From an uncultured Mailhella sp. (lineage in GTDB: Bacteria; Desulfobacterota; Desulfovibrionia; Desulfovibrionales; Desulfovibrionaceae), in NCBI RefSeq assembly GCF_963931295.1, contig NZ_OZ007001.1, positions 310,001-374,000 on the forward strand: DNA of 64,000 nucleotides, in the 5' to 3' direction. Positions 34,828-44,441 of the stretch are shown here, piece after piece (the first letter of the stretch is position 1; each line of letters begins with the position of its first letter). The notes under the pieces were generated by a model. The model did no database searches. It had not been told where the DNA came from and saw only the letters and a list, made by a program, of their open reading frames with translations. The position numbers were made by a program, and so were the translations under genes.

Positions 34828-35363
34828 GCCCCCCGGAAATGACGTTCCCCAAAGACTTCCGCAGCCCCGGGGAATTTTCCCATCCCGGGACATGCCGTTG
34901 GGCAGACGGCTCTCACGCCGGGGGCTGCGCTGTCCCGAACTCATGCCGCGACCTCCTCCCCCCCTTCAGAATCATTCCGCGCCGCCGGAACTGTCGTCCG
35001 CATGGCCGCCGCTCCGCCCGTCCGTTGCCTGTTGCCGTCCGCCACGCCCGCCGCAATCTTTGCAGCGGCCCTGCCCTCCATTCTTCACGCGCCCATCTCC
35101 GCACCCGACGCCGCCGCCCGTCCACGACTCTCTTCCCCTCCGCTCTTTCCCTGCTCCCCATGCTCTCCCGCGCCCATCCTTCCCCGCCTTTCTGCAACGC
35201 CGACGCTCCTTTCCGCTCTTTTCTCTCACTCCCGTTGTTCTTTTACCGCTTCTGTTGCCCTCCCTTTCCGGCTCTTGCCCCGTCGCTTTCCCGCTCCTGT
35301 CGCCGATCGCCGGACTTAGGGCGAGCACCCGGCATCTCATCTGCACATTGACGCATGATAATC
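34828..35363. other. Gene-free stretch before the porin-like gene
   Basis: Very C-rich with several open frames on both strands but no start signals or domains. I see nothing supported here. Confidence 0.5.
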
Positions 35364-35392
35364 ATGGCATCGCTTACCCGCCGCGCTATAAA
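35364..35392 (+). promoter_or_regulatory. Putative promoter of the outer-membrane protein gene
   Basis: ATGGCA (35364-35369), 17 bp, TATAAA (35387-35392). The -10 box is 5/6. It leaves a leader of about 155 nt before the ATG. Prediction only. Confidence 0.4.
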
Positions 35393-35554
35393 TAAGGCAT
35401 GTCCCCGGCAAGGCGGATGCCGCACTCCTACGGACAACGCCGCCCTGCCGGGTTCCGCCGCAGAACGTTCCGCACGCCGGAACGGCGCCGGGCCCGCGCC
35501 CGACTGCCGGAACATTGCGTTCCAGACAAGCCACCTTCAAACAGGAGAAATCAC

Positions 35555-36229
35555 ATGTTCAAGAAATTCGGAATGTTGCTTATGGCCGCCTGCCTGCTGC
35601 TGCCCGTTCAGGCCAAAGCCGCCGATCTTGTCGGCGTGTACATTGCGCCGAAATTCGTGCTGAACGTTCAGCATTCCAAGGGCGAACTTTCGTATCACGG
35701 TCAGGGCCTCGGCTCCGATTCCAAAACCGGCGCCCGCGCCGGCGGCGCTCTTGCCGTGGGTTACGATTTCAATCCCGTGTTCAGCGTGCCCGTGCACGCC
35801 GAACTCGAATACGGCGCTTACGGACGCATTTCCAAAACCGAAGGCGACGGCGACCATTCGTTCCACGCCAAGGTCGGCCTCCAGACGCTGCTTGCGAATG
35901 CCTATTGGGACATCACCACCTGGAACGGCTTCACGCCCTACATCGGCGCAGGTCTCGGCATGGCCTTCCTCAAGACCGAAGGACATGTGAATCACACCCG
36001 TCTCGCCGCCGATCTGCTGGGTTCCAACAGCGACACCGACACCGTTTTCGCCGGGCAGGTGGGTCTCGGCTGCTCCTACGCCTTTACCGACAACCTTTCC
36101 GCCGACATCGGCTACCGCTTCCTCATGATGGACAACGGCAACGTCACCGGCCTTGTGGACGGCATGAATTTGAAGTCCAAGGACAACTATGTTCATCAGT
36201 TCATGATGGGTCTGCGCGTGACATTTTAA
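35555..36229 (+). CDS. Small outer-membrane beta-barrel protein (Opa/OmpW-type)
   Basis: 224 aa from ATG 35555 with ACAGGAG upstream. Signal peptide of 22 residues ending in QAKA. The mature part alternates polar and hydrophobic residues over about eight strands, with typical barrel landmarks: VELEYGAYGR, YIGAGLGMAF, GLGCSYAFTDNLSADIGYRF and a terminal Phe (GLRVTF) recognised by the BAM machinery. Function likely adhesion or small-molecule passage; unproven. Monocistronic. Confidence 0.88.
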   Translation: MFKKFGMLLMAACLLLPVQAKAADLVGVYIAPKFVLNVQHSKGELSYHGQGLGSDSKTGARAGGALAVGYDFNPVFSVPVHAELEYGAYGRISKTEGDGDHSFHAKVGLQTLLANAYWDITTWNGFTPYIGAGLGMAFLKTEGHVNHTRLAADLLGSNSDTDTVFAGQVGLGCSYAFTDNLSADIGYRFLMMDNGNVTGLVDGMNLKSKDNYVHQFMMGLRVTF

Positions 36230-36239
36230 GGGGACAGGA

Positions 36240-37075
36240 GGGGCGCGAAGGCCCGTTTGCACAAGACACACTGTACGAACGCAGAACTTGCACGACGGGG
36301 CGGCGCTGACGGCGGAAGTGAATTCCGCCTGCTTCGCCCCGTCGGCCCGGCCGTCTGATGACAGGCCGGGGGCCCCAGAGCGTTGCCCCCCCCGCAGGAG
36401 AAAACACCGAAGTCCGAGGGCCCGTCTGGGCAAGACACACTGTACGAACGCAGAACTTGCACGACGGGCATTGCGTTTAACGGCGGGAGTGAATCCCGCC
36501 TGCTTCGCCCCGTCGGCCCGGCCGTCTGATGACAGGCCGGGGGCCCCAGAGCGTTGACACTCGGCAGAGAAAAACGCCGACGCCCGAAGGCCCGTTTGCA
36601 CAAGACACACTGTACGGCCTGCATCACTTGCACGACGGGCATTGTGTTTAACGGCGGGAGTGAATCCCGCCTGCTTATGCCCGTCGGCGCGGGCTCCTGA
36701 CGTCGCCCGCGGGCCCCAGAGCGTTGAAAGATGGCCTTCCGGGCTGCATGGGCGAACCTCGACGATCCCTCCCCCAAAACATCTGGAAATCCCTTCCTTT
36801 AACACGACTGTCCGACACTTGTCGGACAGGAGTCGGCCACCGCAGGTGGGTCCGAAAGGACACACCTGCACTGCGTCCGCAGCCCGAACAGCGCCTGCCA
36901 AGCTCCACGGCTTCCGCAGTCCCCGCCTTTCCAAACTCCCCCCCGGATTCGGCAACGCGCTTTGCATTCCCGCCGACGCCCCGCCGAACGGCGCAGCCTT
37001 CGGCGGAAAACAGGGGGGCGCGGGGGGAATTATTTCCCCCGCATGCCTTTCCTGCCTTTCTGCCTTTCTGCGTTT
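36240..37075 (+). repeat. Repeat block with the most divergent module A copies, plus B and C
   Basis: A copies at 36293-36376, 36462-36547 and 36633-36717 carry alternative pairs in all three stems: outer CGACGGGGCG/CGCCCCGTCG; inner GGCGGAA/TTCCGCC or GGCGGGA/TCCCGCC; third CCCGGCC/GGCCGGG or CGCGGGC/GCCCGCG. A B copy (about 36807-36905) has first stem CCGAC/GTCGG. A complete C ends at about 37075, here facing a plus-strand gene start instead of a minus-strand gene end. Period about 170 bp, unlike the 295-bp arrays. Confidence 0.85.
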
Positions 37076-37193
37076 CCCGCTGCGGGCGTTCTGCCGGGCG
37101 TCGGCGGCGGGTCTGTTTATGCGCTGCGTTTGTGACAAAAAATACGTTATTTCTGCATGGACAGTCGGGCGCATGCGTTCTAGAATTGCGGGC

Positions 37194-37943
37194 ATGCGCA
37201 TGATAAAGTCCATTTTTGTACCCGCCGTAGTGCTTATTGTCTGGCAGATTGTGTCCGGCGCGGTATCGCCGTATCTGCTGCCCGGGCCGGGGCGCGTGCT
37301 GGAAACCGGGCTTGCCATGGCGAAAAGCGGCGTACTTACGGAGCACGTTCTGTCGTCGTTCTACCGCATTGCGGCGGGCTTCTGTCTGAGCGTGGCGCTG
37401 GCCTTCGGCACGGCCGCGCTGCTGTATCGCTGGCGGCTGCTCGACGAGCTTTTTCAGGGCACGCTTTCCTTCATGCGCATGACGCCTCCGCTCGCCCTCA
37501 CGCCTCTGCTCATTCTCTGGCTCGGCATCGGCGACGCCACGCAGATTGCCGTCATTGTTCTGGCCTCGTTCTTTCCGATCTATCTCAACACCCGCGACGG
37601 CCTGAGCCGACTCGACGCTTCGTTCCGCGAGCTCGCCGCAAGCCTCCACCTCTCGCGCACCCGCACCGTGCTCTTCTTTCTGCTGCCTGCGGCCACGCCT
37701 TCCATCATCACGGGCCTGCGCCTGAGCTTCGGCTACAGCTGGCGCGCCCTCATCGCCGCCGAACTCATCGCCGCCAGCAGCGGCCTCGGCTACATGATCA
37801 TGGACGCCGAACAGATGCAGCGCGCCGACGAGGTCATTGTGGGCATTCTCATCATCGGCTTTCTGGGCTGGGCCCTCGACGCCGCCTTTTCCGCCCTTTC
37901 CTCCGCGCTGCTCAAGCGCCGCTTTCCCGAGCTCGCCGCATGA
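37194..37943 (+). CDS. ABC transporter permease, nitrate/sulfonate/taurine type
   Basis: 249 aa from ATG 37194; a second ATG lies 6 nt later and no strong Shine-Dalgarno is seen. About six membrane segments and the permease signature ELAASLHLSRTRTVLFFLLP (EAA loop) place it in the SsuC/TauC/NrtB family. With the ATPase that overlaps its end and the binding protein next, it forms an importer for sulfonates or similar anions. The first part of a longer open frame is made of repeat sequence and is not coding. Confidence 0.9.
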   Translation: MRMIKSIFVPAVVLIVWQIVSGAVSPYLLPGPGRVLETGLAMAKSGVLTEHVLSSFYRIAAGFCLSVALAFGTAALLYRWRLLDELFQGTLSFMRMTPPLALTPLLILWLGIGDATQIAVIVLASFFPIYLNTRDGLSRLDASFRELAASLHLSRTRTVLFFLLPAATPSIITGLRLSFGYSWRALIAAELIAASSGLGYMIMDAEQMQRADEVIVGILIIGFLGWALDAAFSALSSALLKRRFPELAA

Positions 37944-38653
37944 CTGATTCCGCAACTTCTTCCGAAAACGTCGAGCTGCTGCGCGGCATCCGCAAATCGT
38001 TCGGATCGCGCGAAGTGCTGCGCGGAACCGACATGTTCCTCGCTCCGCAGGGCGTCACCTGCCTTTTGGGCGCGTCCGGATGCGGCAAGTCCACGCTGCT
38101 GCGCATCGCCGCAGGACTCGAATCCCCGGACGCCGGACTCGTGCTCCCCCGCCCCGAAGAATGCGCCGTGGTCTTTCAGGATCCGCGCCTGCTGCCCTGG
38201 CTCACCGCAGGCGAAAACCTGCGCCTCGCCCTGCCCCGCGTCTGCCGCGACGCCGACATCCGCATGGCGGAGGCCCTCGACATGGTGGAACTCTCCCCGG
38301 ACGTGCTTTCCGCCATGCCCCGCGAGCTTTCCGGCGGCATGGCCCAGCGCGTGGGCGTGGCCCGCGCCCTGCTCCGCTCGCCGCGCATCCTGCTCATGGA
38401 CGAACCCTTCGCCTCGCTCGACGCCATTACCCGGGAAAAGCTTCAGGACATGCTCAAAAAACTCATGTCCCGCTCGCTCTGCCTGCTCGTCACCCACGAC
38501 ATGGAAGAAGCCCTGCGCCTCGGCAGCCGCCTCTGCGTCATGGATCGCGGCGTCATCGTGGAAAGCTTCAACATTTCCGAAAACACCGGCCCCGAACGGC
38601 GAAACTTCATTCGCCGCAACATTCTTACGCATCTGAATACTAAGGAGTTGTAA
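37940..38653 (+). CDS. ABC transporter ATPase, nitrate/sulfonate/taurine type
   Basis: 237 aa, overlapping the permease by 4 bp (ATGA). Walker A LGASGCGKSTLL, Q-loop VFQDPRLLPW, signature LSGGMAQRVGVARALL, Walker B ILLMDEPFASLD and H-loop VTHDMEE are intact. The Q-loop and VFQDPRLLPWLTAGENL are typical of SsuB/TauB ATPases. Energises the importer. Confidence 0.93.
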   Translation: MTDSATSSENVELLRGIRKSFGSREVLRGTDMFLAPQGVTCLLGASGCGKSTLLRIAAGLESPDAGLVLPRPEECAVVFQDPRLLPWLTAGENLRLALPRVCRDADIRMAEALDMVELSPDVLSAMPRELSGGMAQRVGVARALLRSPRILLMDEPFASLDAITREKLQDMLKKLMSRSLCLLVTHDMEEALRLGSRLCVMDRGVIVESFNISENTGPERRNFIRRNILTHLNTKEL

Positions 38654-38658
38654 TTATT

Positions 38659-39600
38659 ATGAAGATGCTCAAAACGCTCGCCCTTGCCCTGGCCCTTTCC
38701 CTCGCCGCCTCCCCGGCCTTTGCCGAAAAAGGCGCTCTCAACATCAGCTATGTGAAGTCGCCCTTCAATCTGCAAATGATCGTCATGAAGGAACACAAGC
38801 TCCTTGAGAAAAAACTCGAACCCAAGGGCATCAAGGTGCAGTGGCATGAAATAGATTCCGGCGCCCAGCAGGCCACCGCCATGGCTTCCGGCGCTCTCGA
38901 CGTGGGCGGCGTGCTCAACACCACCTCCGTGCAGATGGCCAACGCCGAAGGCAATCCGGTCATCATCATCGCCGGAGCCGCCCGCCCCACCGACGTCTTC
39001 GCCCTCGTTGGACAGGAAAACGGCCCCAAAACCTTTGCAGACCTGCGCGGTAAAACCGTCGCCGGGCCCAAGGGCACCGTGCTCCATCAGCTGCTCGTCG
39101 CCGGACTCGCCAAAGAAGGCATGACCATCCGCGACGTGAAATTCGTCCAGATGGGCATCCCCCAGAGCTTCTCCGCCCTCATGTCCGGCAAGGTGGACGC
39201 CGCCCTCATTGCCGCAGGCGCCCTCGTCAAGGCCAAACAGGCGGGCAAACCCGTCATAGCTACCGCTACCGGCCTCGTTACCCCCATCCTCGCCATGTGC
39301 GCCAGCAAAAAGTTCATCGACGAACAGCCCGAACTGCTCAAGGACGTCGTTGCCGTCCAGGACGAAGCCTACGACTGGATCATGGCCCACCACGACGAAG
39401 CCGTCGCCCTCGGAGCCAAAGAACAAAATATCTCCATCGCCGACGCCGAACAGCTCTACGCCTGGTCCCACTACAATAAACGACTCAATGAAAACGATAT
39501 CAAAAGCCTCGACAACGATATGACCTTCCTTATCGAAAACGGCATGGCCCGCCAGAAGGTCGACTCCCGCAGCTTCATCCTGAAATCCGCCATGGAGTAA
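38659..39600 (+). CDS. ABC transporter substrate-binding protein (SsuA/NMT1-like)
   Basis: 313 aa, 5 bp after the ATPase, with AAGGAG 10 nt upstream. Signal peptide of about 22 residues (ASPAFA). The mature domain has the periplasmic-binding fold of aliphatic sulfonate and nitrate/taurine binding proteins (FADLRGKTVAGPKGTVLHQL). Ligand unproved; a sulfonate would suit a gut bacterium that respires sulfite, but that is inference. A strong hairpin follows. Confidence 0.9.
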   Translation: MKMLKTLALALALSLAASPAFAEKGALNISYVKSPFNLQMIVMKEHKLLEKKLEPKGIKVQWHEIDSGAQQATAMASGALDVGGVLNTTSVQMANAEGNPVIIIAGAARPTDVFALVGQENGPKTFADLRGKTVAGPKGTVLHQLLVAGLAKEGMTIRDVKFVQMGIPQSFSALMSGKVDAALIAAGALVKAKQAGKPVIATATGLVTPILAMCASKKFIDEQPELLKDVVAVQDEAYDWIMAHHDEAVALGAKEQNISIADAEQLYAWSHYNKRLNENDIKSLDNDMTFLIENGMARQKVDSRSFILKSAME

Positions 39601-39626
39601 GAGAGGACGTAGAGAGGGAAAGATTT

Positions 39627-39677
39627 GCGGGGGAAGGGGGAAACCCTTTTGAAAAAGGGCTTTCCCCCTTCCCCCGC
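39627..39677 (+). terminator. Module E hairpin after the ABC operon
   Basis: GCGGGGGAAGGGGGAAA pairs with TTTCCCCCTTCCCCCGC around a CCCTTTTGAAAAAGGG top, about 25 bp in all. Same element at 27008-27058 and 51199-51245. Likely terminator, though no U-run follows directly. Confidence 0.65.
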
Positions 39678-39905
39678 ACCCCCATCCCCTTTCCTGAAAC
39701 TTTTAATGTTTAAGGGGCGCGGCGAGGAGGAGAGGCACGCTTTCCGACAGTTTCTTTTTGAGGGAGAGCTCTTCTCCTCCCGGGGAAAAAATACCGCCTT
39801 CCCGCAGCCTCTTTATGAAATACACGCACAAAAAAAGGTCGCCGCCCGGCTTGGGCAGCGGCCTTTCTTCATGTCCTTTGCACGGAACAGGCGGCGCAGG
39901 GAGCG

Positions 39906-41189
39906 CTATATTTCCCGGTAAAGCCGTTCCAGTCTGGAAGTATCGTTCCGATACTGCTCTATAAGGTGGAGATTGTCGGAAGCCCGCTGCTCATCCCCGT
40001 CATCGGCATCGATTCTGGAAATATTCTCGGTAATGAAATCTTCTGTACTGTTGAGAAGATTCGTATATTCCTCCATGGCATCGGCGGCCTTTTCCTTCAG
40101 GCGCTCTCTGTCGATGATTTCATTATCCCTGTTGTCATGGCATGTCGTTATGATGTTCTGACATATTTTTATTCTTGAAAAATATGCCGTTTCAATAATA
40201 TAGTAGGCGGATTTCCGCATTTCATCATCTTCTATGAATCCGATGAAGGCTATATTGTTGATGACCTCGCATCTTATTTTATCAGCAATGCCCAGTCTTG
40301 AAATGTACAGTGAATACATGAGCGGAATAAAGGGATTGTCCGGTTCCTTTATGATGGATTCACGAAAATATGCCGTGGAAAGATACCGTTCCGTCGCACC
40401 CGTGAGATAACCGGATACCGCCGCAACGTATCTGGGTACGGTCAGCGGATCGTCAACCCCGGTCTTGATGGCCTCATCAGCATAATAATAGGCCATTTTA
40501 AAATCACTCATGATGAATAAAAGGAGCGCCCGGGCCGAATAGAGTCTCGCATTTTCCTCGGCAGTAAACGAAGGATCATATACATTCAGGGCATTGTATG
40601 CCTTTTCGAGCACTTTTCTGTTGTTGTCGGAACCGGGAACTTCTTCATCCATGTAGCCGTCCTCCAGAATGTCCACGGCCTCCTCTATGCAGTCCGGGCC
40701 CGAGGTGTTGACTATGGGAGGAAAATTCGGCATCTGCGCCGCCTCTTCCTGCATACGGCTGTAGGAATACTCGGCAAAAATTTTATTTATGCCGTAATCG
40801 CTCACCACTTCCGTGCCGAAACTGAATATCGTCGTCAAAAGCGCCGCACCACCGGCCATTCCCAGACCGCCCGCCGTCACGGCTCCGCCGCCGAGCATGG
40901 CCAGCCCCGCATTGGTTGCCGCCACTCCGGAAAGTCCCATGGCACCGCCTATCATGGAGCCCACAAACTTTATGGGGCCCACCAGCAGAGGACTCGACAG
41001 CCCTCCGGTGAAATACACGGCAATGCCGGAAACCACCGCCACCAGCGCCGCCAGCACCCAGCCGACGACAACGGACTTCTTATAAAATGAGGCAAAAGTA
41101 CCGAGTTCCGAAGCAAAGCAGGTATCCGCGAGCAAAAATGTCACAAAAACCACGCCGAATACGCAGACCGTTGCTTTTAACGCCTTCAT
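39906..41189 (-). CDS. Membrane-anchored TPR-like protein with glycine-rich membrane region
   Basis: 427 aa. Signal sequence (1-26, cut near CFA) followed by hydrophobic glycine/alanine-rich segments (about 40-125: GGAVTAGGLGMAGGAALLTT). The rest is a helical repeat-like region (NARLYSARALLLFIMSDFKMA and similar helix pairs) suggesting TPR-type repeats. Family not recognised. Its start overlaps the stop of the upstream nuclease-like gene by 4 bp, so the two are translated together. Codons are A/T-richer than in surrounding genes, suggesting transfer. Possible partner or immunity protein; unproved. Confidence 0.65.
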   Translation of the reverse strand: MKALKATVCVFGVVFVTFLLADTCFASELGTFASFYKKSVVVGWVLAALVAVVSGIAVYFTGGLSSPLLVGPIKFVGSMIGGAMGLSGVAATNAGLAMLGGGAVTAGGLGMAGGAALLTTIFSFGTEVVSDYGINKIFAEYSYSRMQEEAAQMPNFPPIVNTSGPDCIEEAVDILEDGYMDEEVPGSDNNRKVLEKAYNALNVYDPSFTAEENARLYSARALLLFIMSDFKMAYYYADEAIKTGVDDPLTVPRYVAAVSGYLTGATERYLSTAYFRESIIKEPDNPFIPLMYSLYISRLGIADKIRCEVINNIAFIGFIEDDEMRKSAYYIIETAYFSRIKICQNIITTCHDNRDNEIIDRERLKEKAADAMEEYTNLLNSTEDFITENISRIDADDGDEQRASDNLHLIEQYRNDTSRLERLYREI

Positions 41190-41941
41190 TTCAACACCTC
41201 GAGAAGCATGGGAAGCGTGTCGACATCAGCATACAGGAGCTCCACATTCTGCGATTTGGCCGCCGCCCTGAGAAGCTTGTCGATATTGTTGTCGACAGGT
41301 CTGGAGGATATGACAAAAAAACTGCGCACGTTCGCATGCTTACCGGCATACGCATTCAGACTCTGCATATCACCGCGAAAATTAATCAGGGCATTGTAAT
41401 CAATGCTTTGCGGATGATAATTCTTCAGCTCGAAAATACATGTCCTGGATCCCTTTTTCGCGATCAGATCAATATCCGTCATGGCGTTCTTGATGCCGTC
41501 GTCAAATCTCTGTCCTATGGCCAGAATTTTATATCCGTTTTTTTTCAAGGCATTGGCGGCAAGCACTTCAAAGCCGTGGCCGGAAGCCTTGGCCTCACTG
41601 ATGCCGCTCATTTTGCTCAGAGCACTGCGAAACCCGGGAGTACCGGACAGATTCTTTATGACTTCATCCGCCTTTCTGGCAGAGAGCCGGCCCTGCCTGA
41701 CGAGGATATCCACATACGCCTGTTCAAGAAACGCAAGCCGCTGCGCCTCGGGAAGCTTTTCCGAAAGCCGAATCAGATTGGCTCCCAGCTCCTTTGAACC
41801 GCTGGTCTTGCCCAGGCGGGCGAGCTGCTTGATGGTATTGACCGGCAGCCTCACGGCAGAAGCAACCAGCGCATCCGAGTCCGTCACAAGAAGAGAAAAA
41901 CTGAACAGCAGCGCCATCAGCACCGCCACCAACCTGCGCAT
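41186..41941 (-). CDS. Secreted PD-(D/E)XK-like nuclease-fold protein
   Basis: 251 aa, GGAGGG 9 nt before ATG 41941. Signal peptide of about 24 residues, then a helical stretch, then residues about 125-200 with the PD-(D/E)XK endonuclease pattern: E in GHGFEVLAANAL, D-x-D in TDIDLIAKKG, and the ELK motif in CIFELKNYHP. A nuclease core behind a signal peptide is unusual for a restriction enzyme and suggests export to the periplasm or another cell. Overlaps the downstream membrane protein by 4 bp. A/T-richer codon choice than neighbours. Exact activity unknown. Confidence 0.7.
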   Translation of the reverse strand: MRRLVAVLMALLFSFSLLVTDSDALVASAVRLPVNTIKQLARLGKTSGSKELGANLIRLSEKLPEAQRLAFLEQAYVDILVRQGRLSARKADEVIKNLSGTPGFRSALSKMSGISEAKASGHGFEVLAANALKKNGYKILAIGQRFDDGIKNAMTDIDLIAKKGSRTCIFELKNYHPQSIDYNALINFRGDMQSLNAYAGKHANVRSFFVISSRPVDNNIDKLLRAAAKSQNVELLYADVDTLPMLLEVLK

Positions 41942-42089
41942 GTTTCTGCCCTCCCTCTCCTGCCGCGCCGATACATCGACATGACTTCACCGTCACGGCA
42001 GACTTTTGGAAAAGCATAGCCTTCCAATGATGAAATGTCATCACTTTTACCCATCTGCCGCCGTTGCGACGCAGCCGCAAGGCGGAAAA

Positions 42090-42750
42090 AGGGAGAGCGC
42101 GGCGGGCTTGCCCCAAATTGTCGGGGAAAATTATTTCTGACCTTGCAGACTCCCGAAGAACACGCAGGCTCGTTTGCACAGGACACGCCGTGCGGCCCGC
42201 ATCACTTGCACGACGGGCATTGCGTTTAACGGCGGGAATGAATCCCGCCTGCTTATGCCCGTCGGCCGGGCTCCTGACGTCGCCCGGGGCCCCAGAGCGT
42301 TGAAACACGGCCTTCCGGCAGCCCCCCTTCGCCCCACAGCTTCGGCATAATCTTCCCGTTCACCCCGTCCTGCCGAACCGGCGAAGCCGGGAGGCAGAAA
42401 CAGGGGGGCGCGGGGGGAATTATTTCTGACCTTGCAGACTCCCGAAGAACACGCAGGCTCGTTTGCACAGGACACGCCGTGCGGCCCGCATCACTTGCAC
42501 GACGGGCATTGCGTTTAACGGCGGGAATGAATCCCGCCTGCTTATGCCCGTCGGCCGGGCTCCTGACGTCGCCCGGGGCCCCGGAGCGTTGAAACACGGC
42601 CTTCCGGCAGCCCCCCCCTTCGCCCCACAGCTTCGGCGTAATCTTCCCGTTCACTCTGTCCTGCCGAACCGGCGAAGACGGGAGGCAGAATCAGGAGGGC
42701 GCGGGGGGAATTATTTCCCCCGCATGCCTTTCCTGTCTTTTCTGTCTTTT
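42090..42750 (+). repeat. Repeat block: two A+C units ending beside hslU
   Basis: A copies at 42211-42293 and 42500-42582, 289 bp apart, both with inner stem GGCGGGA/TCCCGCC and loop ATGAA. The first C is chimeric (GGCTTGCCCCAAATTGTCGGGG); the second is complete and stops about 10 nt before the hslU stop codon. Confidence 0.88.
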
Positions 42751-42756
42751 CTGCCT

Positions 42757-44073
42757 TTACAGGATGAACTGCTGGAGGTCGACGTCGTTTCTGACGTCGG
42801 CGAGGTGTTCGCAGACGTAGTTTTTATCGATGACGATGTGTTGTCCGGCGCGTTCGGGGGCGTCGAAGGAGATATCGGCAAGGATTTTCTCAAGGATGGT
42901 ATAGAGTCTGCGGGCGCCGATATTTTCGGTTCTGGCGTTGGTTTCTTCGGCGAAGGAAGCGATTTCGCGCAGGCCGTCTTCGGAGAAATGGAGGGTGACG
43001 TTTTCAGTGGAAAGCAGGGCGTTGTACTGCTTTTGCAGGGAATTGTGCGGTTCGGTGAGGATGCGGTAGAATTCCTTGCTGCCGAGGGCCTGGAGTTCCA
43101 CGCGCAGGGGGAAGCGGCCCTGGAGTTCGGGAATGAGGTCCGAGGGCTTGCTGAAGTGGAACGCGCCCGCCGCGATGAACAGAATATGATCGGTATGGAT
43201 CATGCCGTGCTTGGTATTGACCACGCAGCCTTCCACCACGGGCAGAAGGTCGCGCTGCACGCCTTCGCGCGAGATGTCCGAGGAGCGCTGCTGAGCCGCC
43301 GAGCTGGCAATCTTGTCTATTTCGTCGATGAACACAATGCCGCTCTGCTCCACGCGTTCGCGGGCCACTTCCACAATGTGTTCCTCATCTATCATGGAAT
43401 CGCGGGCCTGCTGCACGAGGATGTCGTAGGCGGCGCGGGTTTTCATGCGCTTTTTCTGCGTCTTGGGCGGCATGAAACGGCTCATCATGTTTTTCATCTG
43501 GCTGCCGAGGGAGTTGTCCATGCCGGGCATGCCGAACATGTCCATCTGGGGAGCCTGTTCGGTGACTTCCACTTCCACCTCGTGATCGTCGAGGTGACCG
43601 AGCTTCCAGAGATTACGCAGCTTTTCGCGCGTAGCCTCGCGGCCCGCCTCGGTGCTGCTGCCGGGCAGAAGAAGATCAAGCAGGCGCTCCTCGGCCTGGG
43701 CTTCGGCCTTGGCGGCCACGCGCTGGCCTTCTTCGTCGCGCACGAGCTTGATGCCGATTTCCATGAGGTCGCGGATCATGGATTCCACGTCGCGGCCGAC
43801 GTAGCCGACTTCCGTATATTTGGTGGCCTCCACCTTGATGAAGGGAGCGCCGGTGAGCCTGGCCAGTCGGCGGGCGATTTCAGTTTTGCCCACGCCGGTG
43901 GGGCCCATGAGTATGATGTTTTTGGGAGCGATTTCGTCGCGCAGCGCGGGATCGAGCTGCTGCCGACGCCAGCGATTGCGCACCGCCACGGCCACCATGC
44001 GTTTGGCCTGTTCCTGGCCGATGATATATTTGTCGAGCTCGGCAACTATCTGCCGGGGGGTCAGCGTGTTCAT
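42757..44073 (-). CDS. hslU: ATP-dependent protease ATPase subunit HslU
   Basis: 438 aa from ATG 44073 with AAGGAG 8 nt upstream; a longer frame adds a non-homologous head. AAA+ unfoldase: Walker [10 protein letters not shown], Walker [10 protein letters not shown], the GYVGRD pore loop that grips substrate, and sensor [21 protein letters not shown]. The inserted I-domain includes a Met-rich stretch, [10 protein letters not shown]-terminus ends in DLQQFIL, the tail that docks into HslV. HslU unfolds proteins for the HslV peptidase; no hslV gene adjoins it here. Confidence 0.97.
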   Translation of the reverse strand: MNTLTPRQIVAELDKYIIGQEQAKRMVAVAVRNRWRRQQLDPALRDEIAPKNIILMGPTGVGKTEIARRLARLTGAPFIKVEATKYTEVGYVGRDVESMIRDLMEIGIKLVRDEEGQRVAAKAEAQAEERLLDLLLPGSSTEAGREATREKLRNLWKLGHLDDHEVEVEVTEQAPQMDMFGMPGMDNSLGSQMKNMMSRFMPPKTQKKRMKTRAAYDILVQQARDSMIDEEHIVEVARERVEQSGIVFIDEIDKIASSAAQQRSSDISREGVQRDLLPVVEGCVVNTKHGMIHTDHILFIAAGAFHFSKPSDLIPELQGRFPLRVELQALGSKEFYRILTEPHNSLQKQYNALLSTENVTLHFSEDGLREIASFAEETNARTENIGARRLYTILEKILADISFDAPERAGQHIVIDKNYVCEHLADVRNDVDLQQFIL

Positions 44074-44243
44074 GCGAATACTCCTTTTTTTCAGAAAATA
44101 GGCCCGATTCTGAAAAAGGGAAGAGCCGCGAACACGACTTCGGCCCGGAAATTTGCCGAGCCGGAACATTTTTGCACGTCGCGGGAAGGGAAAAGAGGGC
44201 GAATCACGGCCCCGGCCCCCCGCGACGGCGCACAGTTACGACA

Positions 44244-44441
44244 TCAGGAACGAGGCGCGCTGCTGTCGGGATGTTTTTTGATCCGGAGCGGTTCCAGCGA
44301 CGTGGCGCAGGAAGCGCAGCCGCCCTTTTTGGAGCAGGAACAGCCACAGCCGCAGCCGCCGCCGGAAACGGAACGGCGGAATCTGGCGAAGAGATAGACG
44401 CCCGCGAGGGCAAGGATGACGAGAACGACGAACGTCTGCAT
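44244..44441 (-). CDS. Small FeoB-associated Cys-rich membrane protein
   Basis: 65 aa from ATG 44441 with GAGGAG upstream. One N-terminal membrane helix (about 4-22) followed by GGGCGCGCSCSKKGGCASC. This matches the FeoB-associated Cys-rich membrane protein family found beside ferrous-iron transporter genes in anaerobes. No feoA or feoB is nearby. Possible metal binding. Confidence 0.7.
   Translation of the reverse strand: MQTFVVLVILALAGVYLFARFRRSVSGGGCGCGCSCSKKGGCASCATSLEPLRIKKHPDSSAPRS

Noticed and set aside
36642..37193. N-terminal 184 residues of the long frame containing the ABC permease
   Set aside because: This part is translated from repeat modules A, B and C; the permease homology begins at the ATG near 37194.
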